A DNA stretch of 64,000 bases from Mycobacterium shinjukuense (lineage in GTDB: Bacteria; Actinomycetota; Actinomycetes; Mycobacteriales; Mycobacteriaceae): positions 3,844,001 to 3,908,000 of the forward strand of contig NZ_AP022575.1 of NCBI RefSeq assembly GCF_010730055.1, written 5' to 3'. Position numbers and translations under genes: made by a program. The notes beneath the pieces were generated by a model. The model saw nothing but the letters and a program-made list of their open reading frames with translations, did no database searches and was not told the DNA's origin. Positions 44,210-54,247 of the stretch are shown here, one piece after another (position 1 is the first letter of the stretch; each line of letters begins with the position of its first letter).

Positions 44210-46067
44210 TGATGCCGTCCCGGTTGACGCCGGCACCGGCCGGTGGGTTCTGGTACACGATCCGGTTGTGCTGGGCGCCACCGGCGTCGACGTCGGGCCC
44301 CTTGTCCAGCACGCCCGTCCAGCCCAGCGCGCGTAACCGCGGTTCGGCGTCGACCCAGAACATGCCGGACAGGTCGGGCATGACGAACTGGTTGCCCTTG
44401 GACACCTGCAGCTCGATGACCGAATCGACCGGCACCGTGGTGCCCGCGGGCGGGTTGGTGCCGATCACGTCGCCGGCCGGCCTCGGGCTGTCCACCGCGG
44501 CCTGACTGAACTTGGTGAAGCCGTACACGTTGAGGTTTTTCTGCGCAACGTCGACGGTCTGCCCCGCGACGTCGGGAATCTGTTTGGTCTCCGGTCCCGA
44601 CCCGACGATGATGGTGATCACGTTGGTGATCGCCGAGGTCTGGTTGGCCGGCGGGTTGGTGCCGATCACCTTGCCCGCCATCTCCGGGGTCGACGGCGAA
44701 TTCGCCTGCCGGAACTTGCCGAACCCGGCGGCGGTCAGCTTCTTGACCGCGTCGGCATAGGTCAGCGACGAGACGTCGGGCAGTTCGCGCTGCTCCGGTC
44801 CGGTGGACACATTGATGGTGATCTCGTCGCCGGCGCCCACCGAGGCGTTGGCGCCCGGGTCGGTGCCGATGACGTGATCGGGCGGGATCGTCGAGTCGGG
44901 TTTCTGCTGGGTACGTATCTTGAAGCCGCGGTTCTGCAGTGCGGCGATAGCGTCGGCGGAGACCTGTCCGCGCACGTCGGGCACTTGAACGTCGCGGGTA
45001 TTGCCGCCGAAGGTGTTGATGGCGATGAAAACGACGATGGTCAGCACCGCCAGCACGGCGACCGCGGCCACCCACCGGCCCACCGACCCCATGATGCGCT
45101 CGCGGTCGGCGTCGTCGTAGAGCTGGCGAGGCAGTGGATCGGTGCGCGGGCCGACGGGATTTCCACCCGCGGAGGACAGCAGCGATCGCCGTTCGGCACC
45201 CGTGAGCACCTTGGGCGCCTCCGGTGGCTCGCCGTTGTGCACCCGGACCAGGTCGGCGCGCATCTCCGCCGCGGTCTGGTAACGGTTTTCGGGGTTTTTG
45301 GCCAGCGCCTTGAGGACGACCGCATCGAGGTCGGCGGAGATGCCTTCGTGTCGCTCCGACGGGGGCACGGGGTCCTCGCGGACATGCTGGTAGGCAACGG
45401 ACACGGGCGAGTCGCCGGTGAACGGCGGCTGACCGGTGAGGACCTCGTAGAGCACGCAGCCCAACGAGTACACATCCGAGCGGGCATCGACGGAATCACC
45501 GCGGGCCTGCTCGGGCGACAGATACTGCGCGGTCCCGATCACCGCCGCCGTCTGGGTGACGCTGTTGCCGCCATCGGCGATCGCGCGGGCGATGCCGAAG
45601 TCCATCACCTTGACCGCATTGGTCGCGGTGATCATGATGTTCGCCGGCTTGACGTCGCGGTGGATGATGCCGTTTTGATGACTGAAGTTCAGCGCCTGGC
45701 ACGCGTCGGCGATGACTTCGATGGCGCGTCGGGGGGGCATCGGACCGTCGTTGTGCACGATGTCGCGCAGGGTGACCCCATCGACGTATTCCATGACGAT
45801 GTAGGGCAACGGTCCGGCGGGTGTTTCGGCTTCGCCGGTGTCGTACACCGCGACGATCGCCGGGTGATTCAGCGCGGCCGCGTTCTGAGCCTCCCGACGG
45901 AAGCGCAGGTAGAAGCTGGGATCACGGGCCAGGTCGGCGCGCAGCACCTTGACCGCGACGTCGCGGTGCAACCGCAGGTCGCGGGCCAGGTGAACTTCGG
46001 ACATGCCCCCGAAACCGAGGATGTCGCCCAATTCATAGCGGTCGGACAGGTGCCGAGGGGTGGTCAT
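44187..46067 (-). CDS. pknB: Transmembrane Ser/Thr protein kinase PknB
   Basis: The product has 626 residues, the same as M. tuberculosis PknB. The kinase domain (about 1-280) has the Gly loop GFGGMSEVHLA, Lys40 in VAVKVL, HRDVKPANIM and DFG, with activation-loop threonines in NSVTQTAAVIGT. A juxtamembrane linker, one membrane helix (about 331-351) and four PASTA repeats outside follow. PASTA domains bind peptidoglycan precursors or fragments. PknB is essential and phosphorylates CwlM, MurJ, FhaA and others. It overlaps pknA by 4 nt. Confidence 0.97.
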   Translation of the reverse strand: MTTPRHLSDRYELGDILGFGGMSEVHLARDLRLHRDVAVKVLRADLARDPSFYLRFRREAQNAAALNHPAIVAVYDTGEAETPAGPLPYIVMEYVDGVTLRDIVHNDGPMPPRRAIEVIADACQALNFSHQNGIIHRDVKPANIMITATNAVKVMDFGIARAIADGGNSVTQTAAVIGTAQYLSPEQARGDSVDARSDVYSLGCVLYEVLTGQPPFTGDSPVSVAYQHVREDPVPPSERHEGISADLDAVVLKALAKNPENRYQTAAEMRADLVRVHNGEPPEAPKVLTGAERRSLLSSAGGNPVGPRTDPLPRQLYDDADRERIMGSVGRWVAAVAVLAVLTIVVFIAINTFGGNTRDVQVPDVRGQVSADAIAALQNRGFKIRTQQKPDSTIPPDHVIGTDPGANASVGAGDEITINVSTGPEQRELPDVSSLTYADAVKKLTAAGFGKFRQANSPSTPEMAGKVIGTNPPANQTSAITNVITIIVGSGPETKQIPDVAGQTVDVAQKNLNVYGFTKFSQAAVDSPRPAGDVIGTNPPAGTTVPVDSVIELQVSKGNQFVMPDLSGMFWVDAEPRLRALGWTGVLDKGPDVDAGGAQHNRIVYQNPPAGAGVNRDGIITLKFGQ

Positions 46068-47356
46068 TGCGGTATCTCGTATCGGGCCGGCGACGCATGG
46101 TGACCTTGCGCCGGCGGGGCAACCCAGCTGTGCAGTCCAGAATTACCTATCTCGCCGCGATCCGTCCAATTGAGTTGCGGGGCCTGCCCGGCCGGGGTCC
46201 GGGTGGCCGGTGGGTTCCCGGTGTCGGTGATGGTCGGCGGGGACGGTTGCTGCACCTGGTCCGGGGGCGACTCGATGACGATGAGCACGGCGATGATGAT
46301 CGCCAGCGCCCCGAGCACCGCGGCGGCCCACAGCAGCGCGCGCTGGCCCGACGAAAACGTGCGTCGCACCGGTGGCGGCCGATGCCCGCCGGTCGCCGGG
46401 CGGGATCGGCGCGACGGCGGAGTGCGGCCGGCCGTGGCCGCGAGCCTAGTCGGCGTCGCGGACGGGATGGCCGCCGGGGCGGCCCGGCCGGGCGGCGGTG
46501 ATTGGCTGGGTCGTGGGGGCCGGCGGCCGGCTCGTACCGCGGCCACGGCGTCGGCGAACGGCCCCCCACTGCGATAGCGCATGGCGGGGTTTTTGACCAG
46601 GGTTATCTCGATCAGTTCGCGCACATTGGGCGGCAGCTCGGCGGGCAACGGGGGCGGCGGCTCTTTGATGTGCTTCATCGCCACCGTCAGGGCACCCTCA
46701 CCGGCGAACGGGCGCTTGCCCGAAACCGCCTCGTATCCAACGACTCCCAGTGAATAGACGTCACTGGCGGGGCTCGCGTCATGACCCAGGGCCTGCTCGG
46801 GCGCGATGTATTGGGCGGTGCCCATCACCATGCCGGTCTGGGTCACCGGGGCCGCGTCGACGGCCTTGGCGATCCCGAAATCGGTGATCTTCACCTGCCC
46901 GGTGGGGGTGATCAAGATGTTGCCGGGTTTGACGTCGCGGTGTACCAGCCCGGCGGAATGGGCAACCTGCAGCGCCCGGCCGGTCTGCTCGAGCATGTCC
47001 AGCGCGTGCCGCAGCGACAGTCGGCCGGTGCGCTTGAGCACCGAGTTCAGCGGCTCGCCGTTGACCAACTCCATCACCAGGTAGGCCGTGCGGCCCTCGC
47101 CGTCCAGCTGGCTTTCGCCGTAGTCGTGCACGCTGGCGATCCCGGGATGGTTGAGCATCGCGGTGGTGCGCGCCTCGGCCCGGAAGCGCTCGATGAATTC
47201 GGGATCCTGGGAAAACTCCTGTTTGAGCACCTTGACCGCGACACGTCGGCCCAGCCGGCTATCCACCGCTTCCCAGACCTGGCCCATGCCGCCGGTGGCG
47301 ATGAGGCGCTGCAGGCGGTATCGGCCCGACAGCGTCACACCAACGCGGGGACTCAT
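46064..47356 (-). CDS. pknA: Transmembrane Ser/Thr protein kinase PknA
   Basis: The product has 430 residues from ATG 47356, which overlaps the pbpA stop (ATGA). The frame continues upstream only as a shadow of pbpA. The kinase domain shows IATGGMGQVWEA, VAVKVLKQE, HRDVKPGNIL and DFG, and the activation loop has APVTQTGMVMGT. A Pro/Arg-rich linker, one membrane helix (about 340-362) and a short extracytoplasmic Pro/Thr-rich tail without PASTA repeats follow. PknA activates PknB and controls cell shape and division. Confidence 0.96.
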   Translation of the reverse strand: MSPRVGVTLSGRYRLQRLIATGGMGQVWEAVDSRLGRRVAVKVLKQEFSQDPEFIERFRAEARTTAMLNHPGIASVHDYGESQLDGEGRTAYLVMELVNGEPLNSVLKRTGRLSLRHALDMLEQTGRALQVAHSAGLVHRDVKPGNILITPTGQVKITDFGIAKAVDAAPVTQTGMVMGTAQYIAPEQALGHDASPASDVYSLGVVGYEAVSGKRPFAGEGALTVAMKHIKEPPPPLPAELPPNVRELIEITLVKNPAMRYRSGGPFADAVAAVRAGRRPPRPSQSPPPGRAAPAAIPSATPTRLAATAGRTPPSRRSRPATGGHRPPPVRRTFSSGQRALLWAAAVLGALAIIIAVLIVIESPPDQVQQPSPPTITDTGNPPATRTPAGQAPQLNWTDRGEIGNSGLHSWVAPPAQGHHASPARYEIPQ

Positions 47357-48828
47357 GGTCCCCCCTGCAGCGCGGCCTCGATCACGGCCCGCCCGATCGG
47401 CGCGGCCAGCGCTCCCCCGGTCGCAGAAAGCCGGTCGCCGCCGTTCTCCACCAGCACCGCGACGGCCACCTTCGGTGCCTGCGCCGGGGCGAAGGCGATG
47501 TACCACGCGTGCGGCGGAGTGTGGCGGGGGTCGGTGCCGTGCTCTGCGGTACCAGTCTTAGATGCGATCAGCACGCCGGGGATGGCCCCTTTCTGTTGTG
47601 CGGTTTGCTCGGCGCCGACCATCAGCTCTGTTAGCTTAGCGGCGACCTGCGGCGACACCGCGCGGCGCTGCTGATACGGGGCCGTGCTGCTGATGTTGGC
47701 CAGGTCGGGACCCTTGAGGCTTTCCACCAGGTAGGGCCGCATCGCGATGCCGCCGTTGGCTATGGTGGCAGCGACCTGTGCGTTCTGCAGCGGGGTCAGC
47801 GCCACATCCTTCTGCCCGATGCTGGACATCCCCAACGCGGCACCGTCGGGGATGGGCCCCACGGTCGATTCGGCGACCTGCAACGGAATCGGGGCCGGTG
47901 GGGTGTCGAGGCCGAACGCCTGCGCCATGTTGCGCAGGGCGGCGGCTCCGGTGCGGATGCCCAGCTGGACGAACGCGGTGTTGCAGGACTTGGCGAACGC
48001 CTCGCTCAGCGACACGGTCGGATCGGGGCCGCACGGGGCGCCGCCATAGTTTTCCAACGAGGCCGTGCTGCTGGGCAGTGCAATCGTGGCCGCGGCGGTC
48101 ACCTGCTGGGACTCGGTGGCTCCGGCCTGCAACGCGGCCGCGGTGGTGATCACCTTGAAGGTGGAACCGGGCGGATACGTTTCCGAGATGGCACGGTTGG
48201 TCAGCGGAGAGTCGGGGTTGTCGCGCAGCCGCTGCCAGGCCTGCGCCTGCACGTCGGGGTCGTGCGACGCCAGCAGGTTGGGGTCATAGGACGGTGACGA
48301 CACCAAAGCCAGAATCTTGCCGGTCGACGGTTCCAGGGCAACCACCGCGCCCCTACACGGCCCGCCGCAGCCCTGCTGCATCGCGTCCCAGCCGGCCTGC
48401 TGGATACGCGGGTTGATCGTGGTGTCGACGTTGCCGCCGCGCGGGTCACGGCCGGTGAAGAAATCGGCCAACCGGCGGCCGAAGAGTCGTTGGTCGGATC
48501 CATTGAGCAGCGGATCCTCGGCCCGCTCGAGGCCCGCGCTGGAATAGCGCAGCGAATAAAAGCCGGTGACCGGCGCGTACACCGCGGGATTGGGGTAAAC
48601 CCGCAGGAAGCGGAACCGGCTATCGGTGGCCACCGAGTAGGCCAGCAGCTGCCCGCCCGCGGTGATCTGGCCGCGTTGGCGCGAATACTCGTCGAGCAGC
48701 ACGCGCTGATTGCGGGGATCGGCGCGCAGGCCGTCGGCGGTGAACACCTGCGTCATCGTGGCGTTGAGCAGCAGGAGCACGATCAACGCCATCACGGTCA
48801 CCGAGATTCGGCGCAGCGAGGCGTTCAT
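47353..48828 (-). CDS. pbpA: Class B penicillin-binding protein PbpA
   Basis: The product has 491 residues from ATG 48828, equal to M. tuberculosis PbpA; the much longer open frame upstream is a shadow of rodA. An N-terminal membrane anchor (about 8-28) is followed by a dimerisation domain and the transpeptidase. The catalytic motifs are SxxK in PPGSTFKVI, SxN in KSCNTAF and KTG in SKTGTAEHG. It crosslinks peptidoglycan and partners with the adjacent SEDS glycosyltransferase RodA (4-nt overlap). Confidence 0.96.
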   Translation of the reverse strand: MNASLRRISVTVMALIVLLLLNATMTQVFTADGLRADPRNQRVLLDEYSRQRGQITAGGQLLAYSVATDSRFRFLRVYPNPAVYAPVTGFYSLRYSSAGLERAEDPLLNGSDQRLFGRRLADFFTGRDPRGGNVDTTINPRIQQAGWDAMQQGCGGPCRGAVVALEPSTGKILALVSSPSYDPNLLASHDPDVQAQAWQRLRDNPDSPLTNRAISETYPPGSTFKVITTAAALQAGATESQQVTAAATIALPSSTASLENYGGAPCGPDPTVSLSEAFAKSCNTAFVQLGIRTGAAALRNMAQAFGLDTPPAPIPLQVAESTVGPIPDGAALGMSSIGQKDVALTPLQNAQVAATIANGGIAMRPYLVESLKGPDLANISSTAPYQQRRAVSPQVAAKLTELMVGAEQTAQQKGAIPGVLIASKTGTAEHGTDPRHTPPHAWYIAFAPAQAPKVAVAVLVENGGDRLSATGGALAAPIGRAVIEAALQGGP

Positions 48829-50234
48829 ACCTTCTCGATCACCTCGGTGGTCGCCGCTGCGATCGGCGACCTGGTGCGCGGGCGGGTGCGCAACGGTCGG
48901 CGGGCGCCATGCGAGATGCGCGCCAAGATGGCCAGCAGCACGTAGTTGGCCAGCAGCGACGAGCCGCCATAGGACATCCACGGTGTGGTCAATCCGGTGA
49001 GCGGGATGAGCCGGGTTACCCCGCCGACGACGATGAACAGCTGGATGGCCAGCGTCGAGGCCAGGCCCGCGGCCAGCAGCTTGCCGAAGCTGTCGCGGAT
49101 GGCGATCGCCGTGCGCAGGCCCCGGACGATCACGATGGTGTAGAGCATCAGGATGCCGGACAGTCCGACCAGCCCGAGTTCTTCGCCGAATGCGGCGATG
49201 ATGAAGTCGGTGGACGCCGCGGGCACGGTGTCGGGCTGGCCGTTGCCGAGCCCGGTGCCGAAGATGCCGCCGGTGGCAAAGCTGAACAGCGCCTGCACGA
49301 TCTGGTACCCGCTGCCGTCGGGGTCGGCGAACGGGTCCAGCCAGGTCTGCACCCGCACCCGCACGTGGGCGAACAGAAGGTATGCCAGCGCGCTGCCTGC
49401 GGCGAACAACACCAGCCCGATCACGACCCAGCTGAACCGTTGGGTGGCCAGATAAACCACCACCAGAAACGACGCATACAGCAGCAGCGAGGTGCCGAGG
49501 TCCTTCTCGAAGATCATCACCCCCACCGAGATCACCCAGGCCGCCAGCAGCGGGGCGAGGTCGCGGGGGCGGGGCAGCGTCACGCCCATCAAGTGCTTGC
49601 CGACGCTGGTGAACAGCCCACGTTTGGCCACCAGCACCGCGGAGAAGAACGTCAGCAGCAGAATCTTGGAAAACTCCGCTGGCTGAATCGAAAAGCCGGC
49701 CAAGCGAATCCAGATTTTGGCGCCGTTCTGCTCGGACAGTGACGCCGGCAGCAGCGCGGGGACCGCCAACAACACCAGACCCGCGAGTCCACAGATGTAG
49801 CCGTAGCGGGCGAGCTGCCGGTGGTCCTTGAGCACCGCGATCACCAGCGCGAACGATGTCACGCCGACCAGCGTCCACAGCATCTGCTGGTTTGCGCTGG
49901 GGTGACCGTGCCGGCCGACTTCGTGGTTGACCAGATCGAGGCGGTGGATCATCACCAGGCCGAGCCCGTTGAGCAGCGCCACCACCGGCAGCAGGAGCGG
50001 GTCGGTGAAGGGGGCGAAGCGCCTGATGGCCAGGTGGGCGAATCCGAAGAGCGTCAGGAAGGCCAGCCCGTAGCTGACCAGGTCCCAGTGCACGCCTCGC
50101 TCCTGGTTGGCCTCCACGATGAACAGCGCCGCGACGGTGATGACCGCGGCGAAGCACAACAGCAGCAGCTCGGCGTTGCGCCGAGTCGGTAGCGGGGGCG
50201 TCACCGCTACCGGTGCCTGCAGTTGCGTCGTCAT
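48825..50234 (-). CDS. rodA: SEDS peptidoglycan glycosyltransferase RodA
   Basis: The product has 469 residues from ATG 50234, which overlaps the pstP stop. It has about twelve membrane helices. SEDS signatures include GAKIWIRL, SIQPAEFSKI, FEKDLGTSLL and the C-terminal LTTPWMSYGGSSLLANY. RodA polymerises lipid II in elongation and forms a pair with PbpA. The gene belongs to the conserved pknB-pknA-pbpA-rodA-pstP-fhaB string. Confidence 0.96.
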   Translation of the reverse strand: MTTQLQAPVAVTPPLPTRRNAELLLLCFAAVITVAALFIVEANQERGVHWDLVSYGLAFLTLFGFAHLAIRRFAPFTDPLLLPVVALLNGLGLVMIHRLDLVNHEVGRHGHPSANQQMLWTLVGVTSFALVIAVLKDHRQLARYGYICGLAGLVLLAVPALLPASLSEQNGAKIWIRLAGFSIQPAEFSKILLLTFFSAVLVAKRGLFTSVGKHLMGVTLPRPRDLAPLLAAWVISVGVMIFEKDLGTSLLLYASFLVVVYLATQRFSWVVIGLVLFAAGSALAYLLFAHVRVRVQTWLDPFADPDGSGYQIVQALFSFATGGIFGTGLGNGQPDTVPAASTDFIIAAFGEELGLVGLSGILMLYTIVIVRGLRTAIAIRDSFGKLLAAGLASTLAIQLFIVVGGVTRLIPLTGLTTPWMSYGGSSLLANYVLLAILARISHGARRPLRTRPRTRSPIAAATTEVIEKV

Positions 50235-51715
50235 GCCGCCGCCCGGCAATCAATGCCCGGCTGCGGTGAAGGTGGCGGGAGTGCGGTCACCGTGGGAGTG
50301 GAACTTGCGCCGGCGGCGGGCGCGGAGGTTGTGGGGGCGACCGAGGTGGTGGTGGCGGGCGTGCTGGCGGTTGGCGAGGAGGGGACGCTGGGTTCGGCGC
50401 TGGCGGTAGCCGGGGCGGATGGTTCGGGCGGGGAAGTGGCCCGTGGCGGCGGACACGGCGGCAGCAGGGAGTGCGACGCCAGTTCGCGCAATTGCCCGAT
50501 GGCCTCGTTGAGCGTGCCGACGGGCAGCCCGGCCTGCACCTGCGCGCGTTCTGGCGGGCGCAGATCCTCGGGCTTCATCAAGTGGCAATCAAGCGGGCCC
50601 CCGGATTGGCCATAACTGACCTGGGTGAGTTCGTTGCGGGCGTTGAGACACCCGAGCAAGTACGGTTCGTGCAGGGACATACCCAACAGCGACCCCTGGA
50701 TTCCCCGCATGATGGACACCTTGCCGTGGTATTCGGCGACGTAATAGTTGTTGCGGATGATCGCACGGCCGATGAAGAGGCCCGCAATCACCAGCAGCGC
50801 GGCCAGTGCAACAACAAGCGCAATCCGCCGCCGCGACCACCGTGGCCGGTTGAAGGTATGTGTCGGCGGCGGGACGCGCTGGGCGAGTTCCTTGCGGGGG
50901 GCGATGGCCGAGGCCCGGCCGGCGGCCGTGTTGGGCAGGGTCACCTCGTCATCGTCCCCGGACACCGCCCCGGCCAGGATCGGCTGGGTCTGGCCGTACT
51001 CGTTGTCGACCACGTCGGCGACGACCACGGTGACGTTGTCGGGTCCGCCGCCGCGCAGCGCCAACTCGATGAGGCGGTAGGCCGCCTCGGCCACGTCGGG
51101 GATCTGCAAGGCCTCGAGGATGGTTTCGTCGCTGACCGGGTCGGACAGACCGTCAGAGCACAGCAGGTAACGGTCACCGGCGCGCGCTTCGCGCATGGTC
51201 AATGTGGGCTCGACCTCGTGACCGGTCAGCGCGCGCATGATCAGCGAGCGCTGCGGGTGGCTGTGGGCCTCCTCCGCGGTGATCCGGCCCTCATCGACCA
51301 AGGTTTGGACAAAGGTGTCGTCCTTGGTGATCTGGGTGAGCTCGCCGTCGCGCAGCAGGTAGCCACGGGAGTCACCGATGTGCACCAGGCCGAGCCGGTT
51401 GCCCGCAAACAGGATCGCGGTCAGCGTGGTTCCCATGCCCTCGAGGTCGGGTTCCGCCTCGACCTGGGCGGCGATGGCCGCGTTGCCTGCCTTGACCGCG
51501 GCGTCGAGCTTGGCCAGCAGATCCCCACCCGGCTCGTCGTCGTCCAGGTGGGCCAACGCGGCGATCACCAACTGGGATGCGACCTCGCCGGCGGCGTGGC
51601 CACCCATGCCGTCGGCCAGGGCCAGTAACCGCGCGCCGGCGTACACCGAGTCTTCGTTGTTGGCGCGTACCAGGCCGCGATCGCTGCGGGCCGCATAACG
51701 CAGGACCAGGGTCAC
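50231..51715 (-). CDS. pstP: Ser/Thr phosphatase PstP (PP2C family)
   Basis: The product has 494 residues from GTG 51715 (M. tuberculosis 514). The PP2C domain (about 1-240) has the metal-binding RANNEDSVYA, LLALADGMGGHAAGE, LCSDGLSD and GGPDNVTVV. A cytoplasmic linker, a membrane helix (about 300-320) and a Pro/Ser/Thr-rich extracytoplasmic part follow. It dephosphorylates PknA, PknB and their substrates, and is the only phosphatase of this family in M. tuberculosis. It overlaps fhaB by 4 nt. Confidence 0.95.
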   Translation of the reverse strand: MTLVLRYAARSDRGLVRANNEDSVYAGARLLALADGMGGHAAGEVASQLVIAALAHLDDDEPGGDLLAKLDAAVKAGNAAIAAQVEAEPDLEGMGTTLTAILFAGNRLGLVHIGDSRGYLLRDGELTQITKDDTFVQTLVDEGRITAEEAHSHPQRSLIMRALTGHEVEPTLTMREARAGDRYLLCSDGLSDPVSDETILEALQIPDVAEAAYRLIELALRGGGPDNVTVVVADVVDNEYGQTQPILAGAVSGDDDEVTLPNTAAGRASAIAPRKELAQRVPPPTHTFNRPRWSRRRIALVVALAALLVIAGLFIGRAIIRNNYYVAEYHGKVSIMRGIQGSLLGMSLHEPYLLGCLNARNELTQVSYGQSGGPLDCHLMKPEDLRPPERAQVQAGLPVGTLNEAIGQLRELASHSLLPPCPPPRATSPPEPSAPATASAEPSVPSSPTASTPATTTSVAPTTSAPAAGASSTPTVTALPPPSPQPGIDCRAAA

Positions 51716-52179
51716 GGGCGCAACTCGATTGCTGTCTTGCCGATCCGAATCGGCGTTCCCAGTGGAACTCGTGCCGCGGTGGTCACCTTCGCCCTGTCAA
51801 GGTAAGTGCCGTTGGTCGATCCTAGATCTTCGACATACCATTCCGAACCGCGCTGGGACAGCCTGGCATGTCGCGTCGAGGCGTAGTCGTCGGTCAACAC
51901 CAGCGTCGAGTCGTCGGCACGCCCGATCAGCACCGGTTGCCCACTTAGCGTGATCCGCGCGCCCGCGAGTGCCCCTTCGGTCACAACCAGGTAGCGCGCC
52001 GCGTGTCTGCGTTGGCGCGACGGCAACAGCGTGCCGCGCAGCGCTAACCCGCGGTGCACCATGACCGCGCCGGTCGGTGCGTAGATGTCGGTACGCAGCA
52101 CCCGCAGCACAGACCAGATGAAGACCCACAGCAGCATTAAAAATCCGGCACGCGACAGTTGCAGCACCAACCCCTGCAT
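51712..52179 (-). CDS. fhaB: FHA-domain protein FhaB (FipA)
   Basis: The product has 155 residues from ATG 52179 with AAAGGACGCC just before. An N-terminal membrane helix (about 6-28) is followed by an FHA domain with VLIGRADDSTLVL, ASTRHARLS and EDLGSTNGTYLDRA. FHA domains bind phosphothreonine. FhaB (FipA) links FtsZ and FtsQ under oxidative stress and is a substrate of PknA. It is the first gene of the string, 137 nt after fhaA. Confidence 0.94.
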   Translation of the reverse strand: MQGLVLQLSRAGFLMLLWVFIWSVLRVLRTDIYAPTGAVMVHRGLALRGTLLPSRQRRHAARYLVVTEGALAGARITLSGQPVLIGRADDSTLVLTDDYASTRHARLSQRGSEWYVEDLGSTNGTYLDRAKVTTAARVPLGTPIRIGKTAIELRP

Positions 52180-52315
52180 CTGGCGTCCTTTCCGTCTGGG
52201 CGCTTCCGTCTGGCGCTGCTCACCCGGCGCTCGTGTTACCGAGCGCATCAGCTAAGTCACGATACTTGGCGGGTGGTCGATGCGGCCCGAAGCTCGGTAG
52301 CTTTGGCCCAGAAGG

Positions 52316-53911
52316 TCAGTGGATGCGGACGACGATCTCGGAGTGGCCCAACCGGATGACATCTCCGTCGGCCAATTGCCATTCCTGGACCGGCGCGTTG
52401 TTGACGGTAGTGCCGTTGGTGGAGTTCAGGTCCGACAGCAGCGCAACCTGTCCATCCCAGCGAATGTCCAGGTGACGGCGTGACACGCCGGTGTCGGGCA
52501 ACCGGAATTGGGCGTCCTGGCCGCGGCCGATGATGTTGGACCCGTCGCGGAGTTGATAGGTCCGGCCGCTGCCGTCGTCGAGCTGCAGGGTGACCGTGGT
52601 CCCGGTGGACCCGTAGCCGCCCTGCCCGTAGCTGCCGTACCCACCGCCGGGCGGCTGGCCGTAGTCGGTGGGGGGCTGGCCGTAGTCGGCGCCGGGTTGA
52701 CCGTAGGCGTACTCGCCGCGGCTGGCGGACTCGGCGTACCCGGTGCTCGGCGGAGCGTACCCACCCGGCGACGGGGTTTCGGCGTATTGGGTGTAGTCGC
52801 CGGCCGTGTAGTCCTGGCGACCATATCCGCCCTGCGGGTAACCCTGTTCGTACCCGCCGCCCTGGCCGTAGCCACCGCCTTGGTCGGGGTATGCCGGCCG
52901 CGGGGGTTCGGGCGGCACTGGCGGGGCGGGAGGGGCCGCGGGGTAGCCACCCTCGTCCGGGCGGGCGGGTTCACGCCCGTACTCCCCGTACCCCCCGCCG
53001 TAGCCGGGCGGTGCGCCGCCGGGCGGTGGGCCGTAGCCGCCGGGCGGACGGTAGCCCTGGTCGTAACCCGGGCCGCCGTAGCCGGGCGGAGGCCCGGAGG
53101 GAGCGGGCGGGCGTTGCTCATAGGGCGGCGGGTAGCCGCCCTGTCCCTGGTCGGGATAGCCGCCCTGGTCCGGGTATCCACGCTGGCCGCGTTGGTCGGG
53201 GTATCCGCCCTGGTCGGGGTAGCCGCGCTGGTCGGGATAGCCGCCCTGATCGGGGTGGCGTGGTGGCGGATAGCCGGGCGGAGGGGGGTAGCCGCCCGCT
53301 TCCGGGGGAAACCCGCCGCGGGAGTCGGGGCCACCCTGCTGGCCGGGGCCACCGCGTGGTTCCTCTTGCGGACGCGCGTATCGGTCGTCGTAGTACTCGT
53401 CCGGCCGCCCCTGCCCCTGACCGCCGCGGTAGCTCGAATTGTCACTCATTGGTACTCCTGGTTCTGCGCTAAACGCGTGATTTGATTGTGGCCGGGCAGA
53501 ATCGGTGACCGTCGGGCGGGGCTCGACATCAGGGTTGACAGCCCCGCGGGCGCGGAACTGGCCGGTGTACAGGTGCGTCGACCGCTCGAAGCGGACGACC
53601 ACCTCACCATACGTTTGCCACCCCTGTTCGTGGATATAGTCCGCCAAGTACCGAGCAAAAGTTTTCGACGTGAGGTCGGGGTCGGCGCCCAACTTCTCGG
53701 AGTCGTGCACACTGAGCGTAATGATGTATTCGTTGGGCGCCAAAAGGCGATTTCCCTGCAGCGACTGGACGCCGTCGGCCGCTTCGCGGCGCAGCAGCGC
53801 CTCTATCTCTTGCGGCACGATCGATCCCCCAAACATGCGGGCAAACACGTCACCGACGGTCGCCTCGAGTTTGCGCTCGATGCGCTGAACGAGCCCTTTT
53901 TGGGTACCCAT
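52316..53911 (-). CDS. fhaA: FHA-domain protein FhaA
   Basis: The product has 531 residues from ATG 53911 (M. tuberculosis 527). An N-terminal domain (about 1-130, with GSIVPQEIEALLRREAADG) precedes a long low-complexity region rich in Gly, Pro, Tyr, Gln and Asp (about 160-430, repeats of the type YPDQGG). The C-terminal FHA domain (about 440-531) has SNIIGRGQDAQFRL, GVSRRHLDI and LNSTNGTTVNN. It binds the phosphorylated MurJ pseudokinase and regulates peptidoglycan synthesis at poles and septa. The repeats may vary in length between strains. Confidence 0.95.
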   Translation of the reverse strand: MGTQKGLVQRIERKLEATVGDVFARMFGGSIVPQEIEALLRREAADGVQSLQGNRLLAPNEYIITLSVHDSEKLGADPDLTSKTFARYLADYIHEQGWQTYGEVVVRFERSTHLYTGQFRARGAVNPDVEPRPTVTDSARPQSNHAFSAEPGVPMSDNSSYRGGQGQGRPDEYYDDRYARPQEEPRGGPGQQGGPDSRGGFPPEAGGYPPPPGYPPPRHPDQGGYPDQRGYPDQGGYPDQRGQRGYPDQGGYPDQGQGGYPPPYEQRPPAPSGPPPGYGGPGYDQGYRPPGGYGPPPGGAPPGYGGGYGEYGREPARPDEGGYPAAPPAPPVPPEPPRPAYPDQGGGYGQGGGYEQGYPQGGYGRQDYTAGDYTQYAETPSPGGYAPPSTGYAESASRGEYAYGQPGADYGQPPTDYGQPPGGGYGSYGQGGYGSTGTTVTLQLDDGSGRTYQLRDGSNIIGRGQDAQFRLPDTGVSRRHLDIRWDGQVALLSDLNSTNGTTVNNAPVQEWQLADGDVIRLGHSEIVVRIH

Positions 53912-54164
53912 GTAGCGCTCGCCCCACTCGTTCTGGCATTTCGCCGCGTCTGGCAATCGACTCGCCCGCGTGGCGTGTCAATAGACCATGGTATCGGGAC
54001 ACCGTGACGCGCTGGCACCGGGAGAATGCTGAGAATTGCAGCGAGGCCGTTCGGCGTGCCCCGGCGGACCCGAAACGCCGCGGTTGGTGGGCGCCCCGGC
54101 CGTCGGGCACCGCGCGGCGGTTGGGGCGTTGGGCTACTACAGTGGTATGGTCCTCCGGTTGTCC

Positions 54165-54247
54165 GGGCGAGTGGCGGAATGGCAGACGCGCTGGCTTCAG
54201 GTGCCAGTGTCCTTCGGGACGTGGGGGTTCAAGTCCCCCTTCGCCCA
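54165..54247 (+). tRNA. leuT: tRNA-Leu (CAG)
   Basis: This is an 83-nt class II tRNA: acceptor GGGCGAG paired with TTCGCCC, anticodon CAG at 54198-54200, a long variable arm (TGTCCTTCGGGACGT), T-arm GGGGGTTCAAGTCCCCC and discriminator A. Confidence 0.96.

Noticed and set aside
47353..50253. 966-residue PbpA fusion
   Set aside because: Residues before ATG 48828 are the out-of-frame shadow of rodA; PbpA is 491 residues with an ATGA overlap.
52508..53485. 325-residue plus-strand frame opposite fhaA
   Set aside because: It mirrors the Gly/Pro/Tyr repeat region of fhaA and has no independent features.
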